Source: JALHNI01 sp044226365 (GTDB lineage Bacteria > Acidobacteriota > Terriglobia > Bryobacterales > Bryobacteraceae). Taken from it: a stretch of 64,000 bases of DNA. The notes beneath the pieces were generated by a model. That model was not told where the DNA came from, did not search any database, and saw nothing but the letters and a program-made list of their open reading frames with translations. Shown in pieces: positions 44,887 to 53,256 of this stretch. The translations under genes and the position numbers were made by a program. The DNA lies in the NCBI GenBank assembly GCA_044226365.1, contig JBGAHE010000029.1:1-64000 (forward strand), read 5' to 3'. Position 1 is the stretch's first letter, and each line of letters opens with the position of its first letter.

Positions 44887-46004
44887 TGTTTCGCAATGCC
44901 CTCGAGTTGCGAGTGGTCATCCTCACGCCCACCGGGCGGGATGCGCACCTGCTGGGGCAGGCGCTGAGTTCGCTTGACGTCCGCACGGCCACGGCCACCG
45001 ATTTGCCCGTCGCCCTCAGTCTTCTGGCCGAAGGCTGTGGGGCCGCCCTGATCGCCGACGAGGCGCTGACCCCGTCGGCCCTCGTCATCCTGCGTCATTG
45101 GCTCTCCGAGCAGCCGCCCTGGTCGGACCTGCCCTTCATCATCCTCACCGGCGCCGGTCGAGCCACGCTTCAAAGCGGTCAACGGGCCCAGGAACTGCTC
45201 GAACTGGGCAACTTCTCGCTCATTGAACGGCCCATGCGTCTGGAAACGATTCACAGCGCCGTCCGCTCCGCCCTCCGCGCGCGCCTCCGGCAGTACGAAG
45301 TGCGCGACCGCCAGGAAGCCCTCCAACGCGCCAACGCCGACCTCGAGCAGTTCGCCAACTCCGCCAGTCACGACCTTCGCGAGCCCTTACGCAACATCGC
45401 CATCTACGGCGATCTGCTCGCTCTCGAGCACAGCGGCGGTCTCGATCCGCAAGGCCGCGAGTTTCTCGCGTCCATCCGCTCCTCGGCGGCTCGCATGAAC
45501 GCGCTACTCACGGACCTGCTCTCTTACGCCCACGCCTCCAGCATTTCCGAAAGAGACGTGCCGCCCATCTCCGCGGCCAAGGCCTTGGGCACCGCCCTCG
45601 GCAATCTCGACTTCGCCATCAGCGAGGCCTGCGCCGCCGTCACCGTCGGGGAGATGCCCATTGTCCGTATGCATGAAAGTCACTTGGCGCAACTGCTACA
45701 GAACCTGATTGGCAACGCCCTCAAGTACCGCAGCGACCAGCGTGTGGTGCAGATCATCGTCAAGGCCGTCCCGGCCGGCGAGCAATGGCTGTTCACCGTG
45801 GAGGACAACGGCATCGGCATTCCCGAGGCCTATCGCGAAACCATCTTCGGCATCTTCAAACGGCTTCACACCACCGGGCGCTACGCCGGCACCGGCATGG
45901 GTCTGGCGATTTGCCAGCGCATTGTCGAGCGCTATCACGGCCGCATCTGGGTAGAGCCGCGCCCCACTTACGGCTCACGCTTCTGCTTTACCGTGCCGCG
46001 ATAA
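44886..46004 (+). CDS. Sensor histidine kinase with degenerate receiver-like N-terminus
   Basis: 372 residues. Residues ~1-125 resemble a response-regulator receiver (LRVVILTPTGRDAHLLGQAL, AALIADEALTP, LPFIILTGAG) but the N-terminal acidic pair is missing, so phosphotransfer to it is doubtful. A coiled stretch follows (RLRQYEVRDRQEALQRANADLEQFANSA). The dimerisation/phosphoacceptor helix has SHDLREPLRN with His162. The ATPase part has QNLIGNALKYRS (N box), VEDNGIGIP (G1) and GTGMGLAICQRIVERYHG (G2). No transmembrane helix, so a cytoplasmic kinase. It is coupled to the KaiC-like ATPase by TAATG; no response regulator gene is adjacent. Confidence 0.92.
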   Translation: MFRNALELRVVILTPTGRDAHLLGQALSSLDVRTATATDLPVALSLLAEGCGAALIADEALTPSALVILRHWLSEQPPWSDLPFIILTGAGRATLQSGQRAQELLELGNFSLIERPMRLETIHSAVRSALRARLRQYEVRDRQEALQRANADLEQFANSASHDLREPLRNIAIYGDLLALEHSGGLDPQGREFLASIRSSAARMNALLTDLLSYAHASSISERDVPPISAAKALGTALGNLDFAISEACAAVTVGEMPIVRMHESHLAQLLQNLIGNALKYRSDQRVVQIIVKAVPAGEQWLFTVEDNGIGIPEAYRETIFGIFKRLHTTGRYAGTGMGLAICQRIVERYHGRIWVEPRPTYGSRFCFTVPR

Positions 46005-46006
46005 CT

Positions 46007-48562
46007 CTACGGCTGCTTCTTCTTGCCCTTGAAGATGTCGATGATGCCCTTCACGCCCTCCGGACTCTTGATCGCATCCACGACGCTCTTGGGGTCCTTC
46101 GTGATGCCCGGCACCACCGACTGCATCTTTAACTGCGCTACCGCGGCAGCATCCGGCGCAAAGCGCGGCTTGGCGAACGTCCCGGTCACCAACGACGGAA
46201 TCGTCATATCGCCGTTCGGACCGCCCACCGCCGCCGTCAGGAAGCCGCCAATCTTGGTGCCGCCCACTTCCTCGGCCAACTTCGGATTCAGCAGCGTGCG
46301 CAGCTTCAGGTTCAACGACTGGTCCACCAGATTCATCAACCCGCTCATCGTCACCGTCGCGTTATTCAGATCCAGCTTCATGTTCTGCGTATTCGCCACA
46401 CCATGGCTCAGCGTCATATCGCCCGTCAGCGCCAGAAAGCTCGTGTACTTCTCCGGCGACATCTTCAGGAACTTCGCCACCGCGCCCAGTTCGCCCAGCA
46501 GGTTCATCGAATAGATCTTGCCCTCGGCAAACTTGAGCCCTAGCGTGCCATCCAGTGACTTCATCAGATCCTCGCCCGGCTTGGGCGAAACCGTGATCTT
46601 CGCGCTGGCCGATAGCGGCCCGCCGATCAGTTGCTTGAGCGAGCTCACTGCCTCCAGCAATTGCCCCGAGTCGATACGTTCCAACTTCGAATCGAGCGTG
46701 TACACCGGCTGCGCCGACCGTTGATCCACCACAATCGTCCCCGTGTGCGTGCCCCCATACACGTTGGCCGTCAGTGGATCGAATCGCCATTGTCCGCCAT
46801 CCAACGTCAGACTACTGCGCACGTTGGTCAGCACCAGCCGGTCCATCTTCAGCGTGCCGATCGTGATCGTGCCGCGCCCGGCCAGCGTCGATGGCTTCGT
46901 GTTCTTTGCCGGGGCGTCCTTGCTCTCCACCAGCAGCGTCCGCAATTCGTCCACATCGATCTTGTCGGCGGCGAGCGCGAAGTCCAGCCGATCGCCCCGT
47001 GTGGCCAGCCGGCCCGTCAAGGTCGTTTGTCCCACCGTCGCGTCCAAGCCCTCCACGCCGGCGGCATCGCCTTCGAACCGCAGCTTCGCCTGCCGCACGG
47101 CCACCGGCTTGGTCAGCCGCGGCGACTGCAGGTTCGCCCCGCTCACTGACCCGGTGCCGCGATACTGCAGCGTGCCGCCCTTGCCCAGCGAGCCCGTCAC
47201 GCGCGCTTCCACGGCCGCCGTGCCCGTCGCCTTCACGCCCCGCGCCGCTTCTACGCCGTACGCCTGCGCGATGTCGATCAGGTCGCTCAGGTTCGAAGGC
47301 GGAATCGTGATCGCCGCATCCAACTGCGGCGCCGGGCTCGCATACTTCGCCAGCGACAAACTTCCGCTCAACTTCGTATTGCCCGTCCGCACCTCAAACG
47401 GACTCGTGCGTAATTGCTCAGGCGTAAAGTCCACCACCACGCCCGGCGACTCCACCGGCTGCTTCAGGTCGCCGCCCCGCACGTTCAGATTACGCGTCCG
47501 CAACTGCCCGTTGAAGGTCGGCGTGGACGTTGTGCCCCCCACCGTCAGATCGGCGCCCAGCGTCCCTTGCACCTCCATTCCGGGGGCGAACGCCACGCCG
47601 AATCCCGCCGCCAGCTTGGCCAACTCCGTGATCGGCGCGTCGGCGGCGTTCACCTTGATCGCCAGCCGGTCATGATCGATCGTGCCGTTGGCCTTCAAAT
47701 TCAATTGCCCCACCTTCGCGTCGAAACGCTGAATGCGCGTCAGGTCCCCTTTGGCATCGGCCTCGAAGTTCGCCGTCGTGTTGCCCAACGTCTTCGAACG
47801 CAACTCGAGCTGGCCGCCGGCGGACCAGTCCTTGCCCGCGCTCGCCACCTTCGCCTGCCCGCTCAACTGACCATCCAACTGGCTCTTGGCCCGGCCCGCC
47901 GCCTTCTCCAGCGCCGCCACCGAACAATCCTTCAGCCGGATGTCGCCTTCCAGATTGCCGCCCGCCACCGTCCCCTCAAAGTTGATTGACCCGCCATCGG
48001 CTCCCGGCAAATTCGCCGTCACGCTCAGCGGTGACTTGCCGCCCCCGCCGTAATCGCGCAACAGAACGTCGATATGGTGATACTCCGCGCGCGGATGGCT
48101 TGGCGTCGTCAGCGCCACGCGCCCGTCATCGATCCGCAACTCGGCCAGCTTCATCGGCGAAGCCGTATCGTCTTTCGAACTCAGCGAGTCCACGTTCCAC
48201 TTACCGCCGGCGTCGCGAATCAGTTCCACCAGCGGATTGGTGATGCGCAGCGAGTCCACGTGCACCTCGCTGCGCAACAGCGAGAACAGGTCGATCTTCA
48301 CCGCCAGCGACTCGGCCTTGGCGAACGGTCGCTCCTTCCCAAACGCCGGATCCTCGCCGATCACCACGTCGCTCGCCGTAATCGCCAACGGAAACACCGT
48401 CAGCGACAGCTTGCCCAACTCCACCGGCCGCCGCAGCGACTTCTCCAGCTCCGCTTTCAGCATCGGCCGAAACTGATCGGCATTCACCAGGTAGGGCAAA
48501 GCCAGTACCGCCCCCACCAACAGGACGGCTCCGATTCCGGCAATCAACAGCAGACGGCGCAT
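46007..48562 (-). CDS. AsmA-family protein
   Basis: 851 residues with one N-terminal membrane anchor (LLLIAGIGAVLLVGAVLALPYLV). The AsmA N-terminal pattern follows (FRPMLKAELEKSLRRPVELGKLSLTVFPLAITASDVVIGEDPAF) and then long beta-rich repeats. The AsmA_2 C-terminal region is at ~640-830 (DLMKSLDGTLGLKFAEGKIYSMNLLGELGAV, NLKLRTLLNPKLAEEVGG). AsmA/TamB-like proteins are periplasmic, bridge-like and linked to lipid transport to the outer membrane. It ends 3 bp from the convergent histidine kinase stop and is divergent from the methyltransferase gene, with only 30 bp between starts. Confidence 0.9.
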   Translation of the reverse strand: MRRLLLIAGIGAVLLVGAVLALPYLVNADQFRPMLKAELEKSLRRPVELGKLSLTVFPLAITASDVVIGEDPAFGKERPFAKAESLAVKIDLFSLLRSEVHVDSLRITNPLVELIRDAGGKWNVDSLSSKDDTASPMKLAELRIDDGRVALTTPSHPRAEYHHIDVLLRDYGGGGKSPLSVTANLPGADGGSINFEGTVAGGNLEGDIRLKDCSVAALEKAAGRAKSQLDGQLSGQAKVASAGKDWSAGGQLELRSKTLGNTTANFEADAKGDLTRIQRFDAKVGQLNLKANGTIDHDRLAIKVNAADAPITELAKLAAGFGVAFAPGMEVQGTLGADLTVGGTTSTPTFNGQLRTRNLNVRGGDLKQPVESPGVVVDFTPEQLRTSPFEVRTGNTKLSGSLSLAKYASPAPQLDAAITIPPSNLSDLIDIAQAYGVEAARGVKATGTAAVEARVTGSLGKGGTLQYRGTGSVSGANLQSPRLTKPVAVRQAKLRFEGDAAGVEGLDATVGQTTLTGRLATRGDRLDFALAADKIDVDELRTLLVESKDAPAKNTKPSTLAGRGTITIGTLKMDRLVLTNVRSSLTLDGGQWRFDPLTANVYGGTHTGTIVVDQRSAQPVYTLDSKLERIDSGQLLEAVSSLKQLIGGPLSASAKITVSPKPGEDLMKSLDGTLGLKFAEGKIYSMNLLGELGAVAKFLKMSPEKYTSFLALTGDMTLSHGVANTQNMKLDLNNATVTMSGLMNLVDQSLNLKLRTLLNPKLAEEVGGTKIGGFLTAAVGGPNGDMTIPSLVTGTFAKPRFAPDAAAVAQLKMQSVVPGITKDPKSVVDAIKSPEGVKGIIDIFKGKKKQP

Positions 48563-48592
48563 GCCTCATCATAGTGGCTTCATACTGGCGAT

Positions 48593-49201
48593 ATGAAGGG
48601 CCAGTGGGCTTACAACCTGATGCTCGCGCTGTGGCTGCTCTCGGACGCTTACCGCACTGCGCGTGCGTCGGTGCTCGAAACCGGCCCGGCGCAGTGGCTC
48701 CATTGGCTGCTCGCGTTGATTCTTTGCGCCAATGCCGTGTTCGTGCTGCGCCGGCAGTCGCCTGCTGCGCGCGGCGCCAAGCGTAGTCAGATGCTCTGGG
48801 TGCTGGTCGCCATGGTCTGGCCGGTGCTCTTCACCGTCGCGCCCGGGCCTTCCGGACCCACGCCGCTGCCCGCGCTCGCGCTGCAGTTCGCCGCCACGCT
48901 GATGTTCGGCGGCAGCGTCGTCGCGCTGGGCGAAAGCTTCGCCGTCTTTCCCGAACGCCGCGCCATCGTCAGCCACGGCCTGTATCGCTGGCTGCGCCAT
49001 CCGATGTACGCGTCCTATCTGCTGCTCGATCTCGGCTACTGGCTCGCCAATCCCCAGCCCTGGTTTGCCGTCGTCTGGGTGGTGGAGGTGCTTCTCCTGG
49101 AAGCCCGCACCCGCTGGGAAGAAGACGTCCTGGCCGCCGATCCCGCCTATGTCGACTACCGCGCCCGCGTCCCCTGGCGCTTGATTCCCGGCTTGATTTG
49201 A
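48593..49201 (+). CDS. Isoprenylcysteine carboxyl methyltransferase-like membrane protein
   Basis: 202 residues with about five membrane helices. The C-terminal half has the conserved ICMT/PEMT pattern: VSHGLYRWLRHPMYASYLLLDLGYWLA, then EARTRWEEDVLAADPAYVDYRARVPWRLIPGL, where the R-HP-Y and EE motifs bind S-adenosylmethionine in the family. Bacterial members methylate lipids or small isoprenoid-like compounds; the acceptor is unknown. The start lies 30 bp from the divergent AsmA gene, so the promoters must overlap the coding ends. The GlcG-like gene follows by 12 bp. Confidence 0.85.
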   Translation: MKGQWAYNLMLALWLLSDAYRTARASVLETGPAQWLHWLLALILCANAVFVLRRQSPAARGAKRSQMLWVLVAMVWPVLFTVAPGPSGPTPLPALALQFAATLMFGGSVVALGESFAVFPERRAIVSHGLYRWLRHPMYASYLLLDLGYWLANPQPWFAVVWVVEVLLLEARTRWEEDVLAADPAYVDYRARVPWRLIPGLI

Positions 49202-49213
49202 TAGCCTGACCGG

Positions 49214-49681
49214 ATGCGAAAACTCATTCTCACTCTGTTGCTCGGCAGTGTTCTCGCGCCCGGACAACTAGCCACCAAGAAGTCTCTGACCCTCGACGTG
49301 GCCAAGAAACTGGCGGAAGCGGCCCGCGCCGAAGCCGCTGCCAACAAGTGGACCATGGTGATCGCCGTGGTCGACGAAGGCGCCAACCTCATGTACCTCG
49401 AGCGCGCCGATGGCACGCAGATCGGCTCCATCGATGTCGCCCAGGAAAAGGCCAAATCCGCAGTCAAGTTCAAGCGTCCCACCAAGGCTTTTGAGGACGC
49501 GCTCGTCGGCGGCCGCCAGGCGATCCTCAAGCTGCCCGGCGCCCTACCCGTCGAAGGCGGCGTGCCCTTCATGATCGATGGCGTAGTGCTCGGCGCCATT
49601 GGCGCCAGCGGCGGCACCTCCGCTCAGGACGGCCAGGTGGTCGCCGCCGCCGTCAAGCTTTTTGAGAAGCTGGCGAAGTAA
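49214..49681 (+). CDS. GlcG/HbpS-family (DUF336) secreted protein
   Basis: 155 residues with a signal peptide (LILTLLLGSVLAPGQ). The HbpS-like domain shows LTLDVAKKLAEAARAEAAANKWTMVIAVVDEGANLMYLERADG, SIDVAQEKAKSAVKFKRPTK, GALPVEGGVPFMIDGVVLGAIGASGGTSAQDGQVVAAAV, a close match to the full family. Members bind haem or cobalamin or accompany glycolate oxidation. No such partner is here. The 3' end overlaps the convergent patatin gene by 29 bp. Confidence 0.9.
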   Translation: MRKLILTLLLGSVLAPGQLATKKSLTLDVAKKLAEAARAEAAANKWTMVIAVVDEGANLMYLERADGTQIGSIDVAQEKAKSAVKFKRPTKAFEDALVGGRQAILKLPGALPVEGGVPFMIDGVVLGAIGASGGTSAQDGQVVAAAVKLFEKLAK

Positions 49682-52600
49682 ACAGCACAGGCTTCCGGTG
49701 CGTGGCGTCCCCGCAGCACGACGTGTGGACGCCCGGCACCGGATCGCTGCCTTGCGTAAAGTGGCAAGCCAACGCTTGTCCGTCGACCCGGAAATACGGG
49801 CAATCCGTGCTGCCCGCCACCGGCGCCGGCTCCGGCACGCGCCTCACCTCCGCCATCAGTCGCGACGCCCGCGCCCGTTCCAGCGCGCGTTTCAAAGACT
49901 CCGGCCGTTCGTTCGCCGGCTGATCGCTCAACTCCAGCAGCGTCCGGAAGCACCCATCCGCAATCGACTTCATCACCCGTTCCGGCTTCAGCCCCGTCGA
50001 CCGGCTGAAGGCGAACGTCCCGTTCAAATGCTCCGGATCCGTCGGTAGAATCGGCAACACGCAGTTCGGCACAATCGAATTCACGAACTTCGCGTCCACC
50101 GCTCCCGGGCAATCCTCATAGGCTTCCAGGTAACGCACAATCTGCTTGTTCACCAACTCCGCGCTTTGGCAGAACGAATGCAGCTTCACGTTCGCCCGCA
50201 GCCGGCTCGCCGCGTCCCACAGGGTCAACGTATCGGCATTCTCCTCGGCGCCGTTGAAGTCGCTATCGAGCGCCGCCGCGATGATGATCGCCTGATTCTC
50301 GTAGCGCGTCCTCAGATCCTGGTAAGCCTGCTGCGGATTGCCGTCGCCCGCCGCATCCTGCACTTCCGAAAGCACCATGATGGCCGGGAAGAAGGGGAGA
50401 TTGTCGAAGATGCCGCCGTCCGAAAACAGCGTCCTCGTGGAGCCGCCGCCGGGAATCAGGTCGGACTCCGAGCGCGGCGCGAACACCACTGGAAACGCCG
50501 ACGACGCCAGGCACGCTTCCAGAAAGTCGTAGCGCGGCACTTCGCACGGAAAGTCGCGTCCCAGGATCACCGGCATGCGCCGGTTCACGTTCGTCGCCGT
50601 CGCAAAGAACGCCGTCTGCGGCAGGTAAGGCTGGCTCGGATGATCGGACTTCGGCAGCTTCTCCGGAAACAGCAGCCGCTTGGCCGCCTGCTCCAGCAGA
50701 TCCGCGCCCATCACGCACTCCTCAATGCCTAGCCGCCGCAGCGTCTCGCGCTGCACGCCCTCCCAAAACAGATTCATCGCCTCGGTGATGTGCCCGGCCA
50801 CGAAGCGCGCCGCCACAATGCGCGTGATCTCGTGCGGCAGCAGGAACAGATTCGCGATCGCATCGATCAGCAACGGCGGCGCCCCGGTGATCGCATAAGC
50901 CGGGTCGATTCGGCTGCCTTCGGCAATCAGCCGGCGCACCATCGCCGGTGAAACATCCACATGCCGGCCTCGCACGCCCAGCAGCTTGGTGACATTCTTC
51001 AGCGACTTGGTCAGCGCCACTTGCCGGTCCACTTGCAGAAACACGCGCACCAGATCGTGGTTATGATTGCGGGCCAATGCGGCGTCGTTCAGCGCCGTTT
51101 GCGCCCCCAGCGCTGCCCCCGCAATCGAGCCCACGCTCGCGCCCACAATCAGATCCGGCCGCACGCGCGCCACGCCCATTGCCGCCAGCACGCCCGCGTG
51201 GAACGTCCCGCGGAACACGCCGCCGCTCGCCAGGAAGACAATCCGCGGCTGATCCGCCACCACGCCCGAAAGCGACGAGAACTTGGCCTGCAACTCGCCC
51301 GGGCTCAGCCCATAGTTGCAGGTCGCACTCTTCGCCGGAGGCGGCGTCGGTCCCTGCAGCACCTTGGTGCACGCCCCGCAGACCTCGCTCAAGCCCGGAT
51401 GCTCCGGCGTGATGGCCCCGCGCCGTTCGCGCGCCACTTCGCTCAGCAGCGTATGGCAATCCAACTGACCCAGAAAGCTGTCCGAAAGCTTCTTTGTATA
51501 AAGCGCTTCCAGCGTCCGCCGGCATCCCTCGGCGACATACTTGAGCGCCGTGGGCCGGTCCGGCTTCAGATTGTTCTCGAACGTGATGTCGCCCGCCGGC
51601 GCAATCGGATTCGGCAGAATCGGAAACATCGGTAACGCCGGCGGCTTCGTCTCGCGCTGCCGGATGTGGATCTCGAACTCGCTCATGAACTCCGTCTGCC
51701 GGGACTCGAGTTCCGTATCGCGCCGCCGCTCGAGCGCCAGGCTCGCAAAGCCGTTCTCCACCACATTGATCGTCTCGCGCGGCTTCGCCTCCTCTTCCGA
51801 TAGCGGATGCAGTGGCACGCCGTACACAATATTCAAGCCGCAGCCCGGATTGCCTGGCTCCGTAAACAGCCGCGCCACCTCGGCGCGCGCCGCACTGTCG
51901 CGATCGTTCCACCTGCCGCGCAGCCAGATGAACAGCGCCGGAATCGGGTTCGTCCGAATCACGGACCCGTCCACCATCTCCAGCCGGTCAACGCCCTTTA
52001 CCTTCGGCGAGAGCCAATGATCGATCGGCGCGCCTTCGCTGCGGCAATAAACGTCCGGCGCATATAAACCCGGGTTCGAAAGGGCCGTGTGCAACGCCTC
52101 GGCCACCTGCATACGCGCCGTCGTCCGCGCCCAGAACTGCTGATTCGACCCCGGCGACGACGACAGGTTGTGTCGCTTATTGATCGGCGCCGCCACCACC
52201 AGCAAGCTCGGCACATTGTCGTCGGACTTGCGCTCGATCAACTCACCCTCGAACAGCTTCACCAGCGCGCGCCGCAACGGATACTTGTGCAGCAACCCGC
52301 GATCGAGCCCCATCGGACGCAGCCCCAGCCGCAGCAGTTGCCGTAAGCTCCCCGTTAGAAAGCTGCCGACCAGCAACGCCGCCGGCGCCAGCAATGCCAT
52401 CGCGAATGCCGCCGCCGCCAGCCCATAACGCCCCAGCACCAGCAGCGCCAGCGGCAGCACGAACATCGCCGCCGCCCACAACACGGCGCTGCCCCACACC
52501 GGCCAGCCGAACAACACCGAAGGGCGAAACCGCTGGCGCGCCCGCCGCTGCTCTTTCACCGGCGGACGCCAAAGCCAGCCCGGATAGGTAAACGTCCGCC

Positions 52601-53195
52601 AGGCGATCAGCACGCTGACCCGTGTCACCCGGTAAAACAGCGCCGCCATCTGCCAGGGCCACAGCGCGTAGCGCTCTTTGAACCGCACGTAGCGCACCAC
52701 CAGATCCGCCAGGTCGCCCACTGTCACGCGCAGCCCCGAGAACCAGATCCCCAGCCGAATCAGCCGGTGATACTGAATGCGCGCCGCCGTCTCCCCGGTC
52801 TTGAGCCTCTCCGGGCAGCTCGGATCTTCCACCGGCATCGTCTGCGCAAAGAAGTCGATCGGATTGGGAATCGCGTCCCACACGAAGTCGAGCGGCGCAT
52901 AAGTGATCTGCTCCAGATACCTCCGGAACCAGGTCCACCGCGCGGACTCGACTTCCTCCATGCTCGGCTTCACCGTTCGGCGTCGTTCGCGATCCAGGTC
53001 GCGATAAGCCTTGTAGAGCGCCGCCGCCGATACCGCCCCGGACGAAATTCCCGCCGCCACCACCGGCGCTGGCCGGTCCGCCGCGAGATACGCATGCACC
53101 GTCCCGGCCCCGAAATAGGCGCCTGGCGGTCCGGCGGTGAAACAGACTGCGTCGTTTCCGCCCGCGCGATCCTGCTCGGATAGGTCGCGTACCAT
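49653..53195 (-). CDS. Tandem patatin-like phospholipase with inserted membrane segments
   Basis: 1180 residues from ATG 53195 (AGGA 8 nt upstream). Patatin domain 1 has an oxyanion-type loop AGPPGAYFGAG, nucleophile Ser51 in GISSG, and DGS with Asp409. Between them lies a hydrophobic insertion with about three membrane helices (~230-300; SAVLWAAAMFVLPLALLVLG and AFAMALLAPAALLVG). Patatin domain 2 has ASGGVFRGTFHAG, Ser687 in GASVG and Asp926 in DGGIFDN. Both Ser-Asp dyads appear intact. Patatins deacylate phospholipids. Two active-looking domains around a membrane insertion are unusual. Near the C-terminus there is a cysteine pair (SCC). Function otherwise unknown. Confidence 0.88.
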   Translation of the reverse strand: MVRDLSEQDRAGGNDAVCFTAGPPGAYFGAGTVHAYLAADRPAPVVAAGISSGAVSAAALYKAYRDLDRERRRTVKPSMEEVESARWTWFRRYLEQITYAPLDFVWDAIPNPIDFFAQTMPVEDPSCPERLKTGETAARIQYHRLIRLGIWFSGLRVTVGDLADLVVRYVRFKERYALWPWQMAALFYRVTRVSVLIAWRTFTYPGWLWRPPVKEQRRARQRFRPSVLFGWPVWGSAVLWAAAMFVLPLALLVLGRYGLAAAAFAMALLAPAALLVGSFLTGSLRQLLRLGLRPMGLDRGLLHKYPLRRALVKLFEGELIERKSDDNVPSLLVVAAPINKRHNLSSSPGSNQQFWARTTARMQVAEALHTALSNPGLYAPDVYCRSEGAPIDHWLSPKVKGVDRLEMVDGSVIRTNPIPALFIWLRGRWNDRDSAARAEVARLFTEPGNPGCGLNIVYGVPLHPLSEEEAKPRETINVVENGFASLALERRRDTELESRQTEFMSEFEIHIRQRETKPPALPMFPILPNPIAPAGDITFENNLKPDRPTALKYVAEGCRRTLEALYTKKLSDSFLGQLDCHTLLSEVARERRGAITPEHPGLSEVCGACTKVLQGPTPPPAKSATCNYGLSPGELQAKFSSLSGVVADQPRIVFLASGGVFRGTFHAGVLAAMGVARVRPDLIVGASVGSIAGAALGAQTALNDAALARNHNHDLVRVFLQVDRQVALTKSLKNVTKLLGVRGRHVDVSPAMVRRLIAEGSRIDPAYAITGAPPLLIDAIANLFLLPHEITRIVAARFVAGHITEAMNLFWEGVQRETLRRLGIEECVMGADLLEQAAKRLLFPEKLPKSDHPSQPYLPQTAFFATATNVNRRMPVILGRDFPCEVPRYDFLEACLASSAFPVVFAPRSESDLIPGGGSTRTLFSDGGIFDNLPFFPAIMVLSEVQDAAGDGNPQQAYQDLRTRYENQAIIIAAALDSDFNGAEENADTLTLWDAASRLRANVKLHSFCQSAELVNKQIVRYLEAYEDCPGAVDAKFVNSIVPNCVLPILPTDPEHLNGTFAFSRSTGLKPERVMKSIADGCFRTLLELSDQPANERPESLKRALERARASRLMAEVRRVPEPAPVAGSTDCPYFRVDGQALACHFTQGSDPVPGVHTSCCGDATHRKPVLFTSPASQKA

Positions 53196-53256
53196 GGGTA
53201 CTATCCTATCTCCCGCGCCCCGCACGCACCCCCTTTACGCGCGTAAACTGTCAGGG

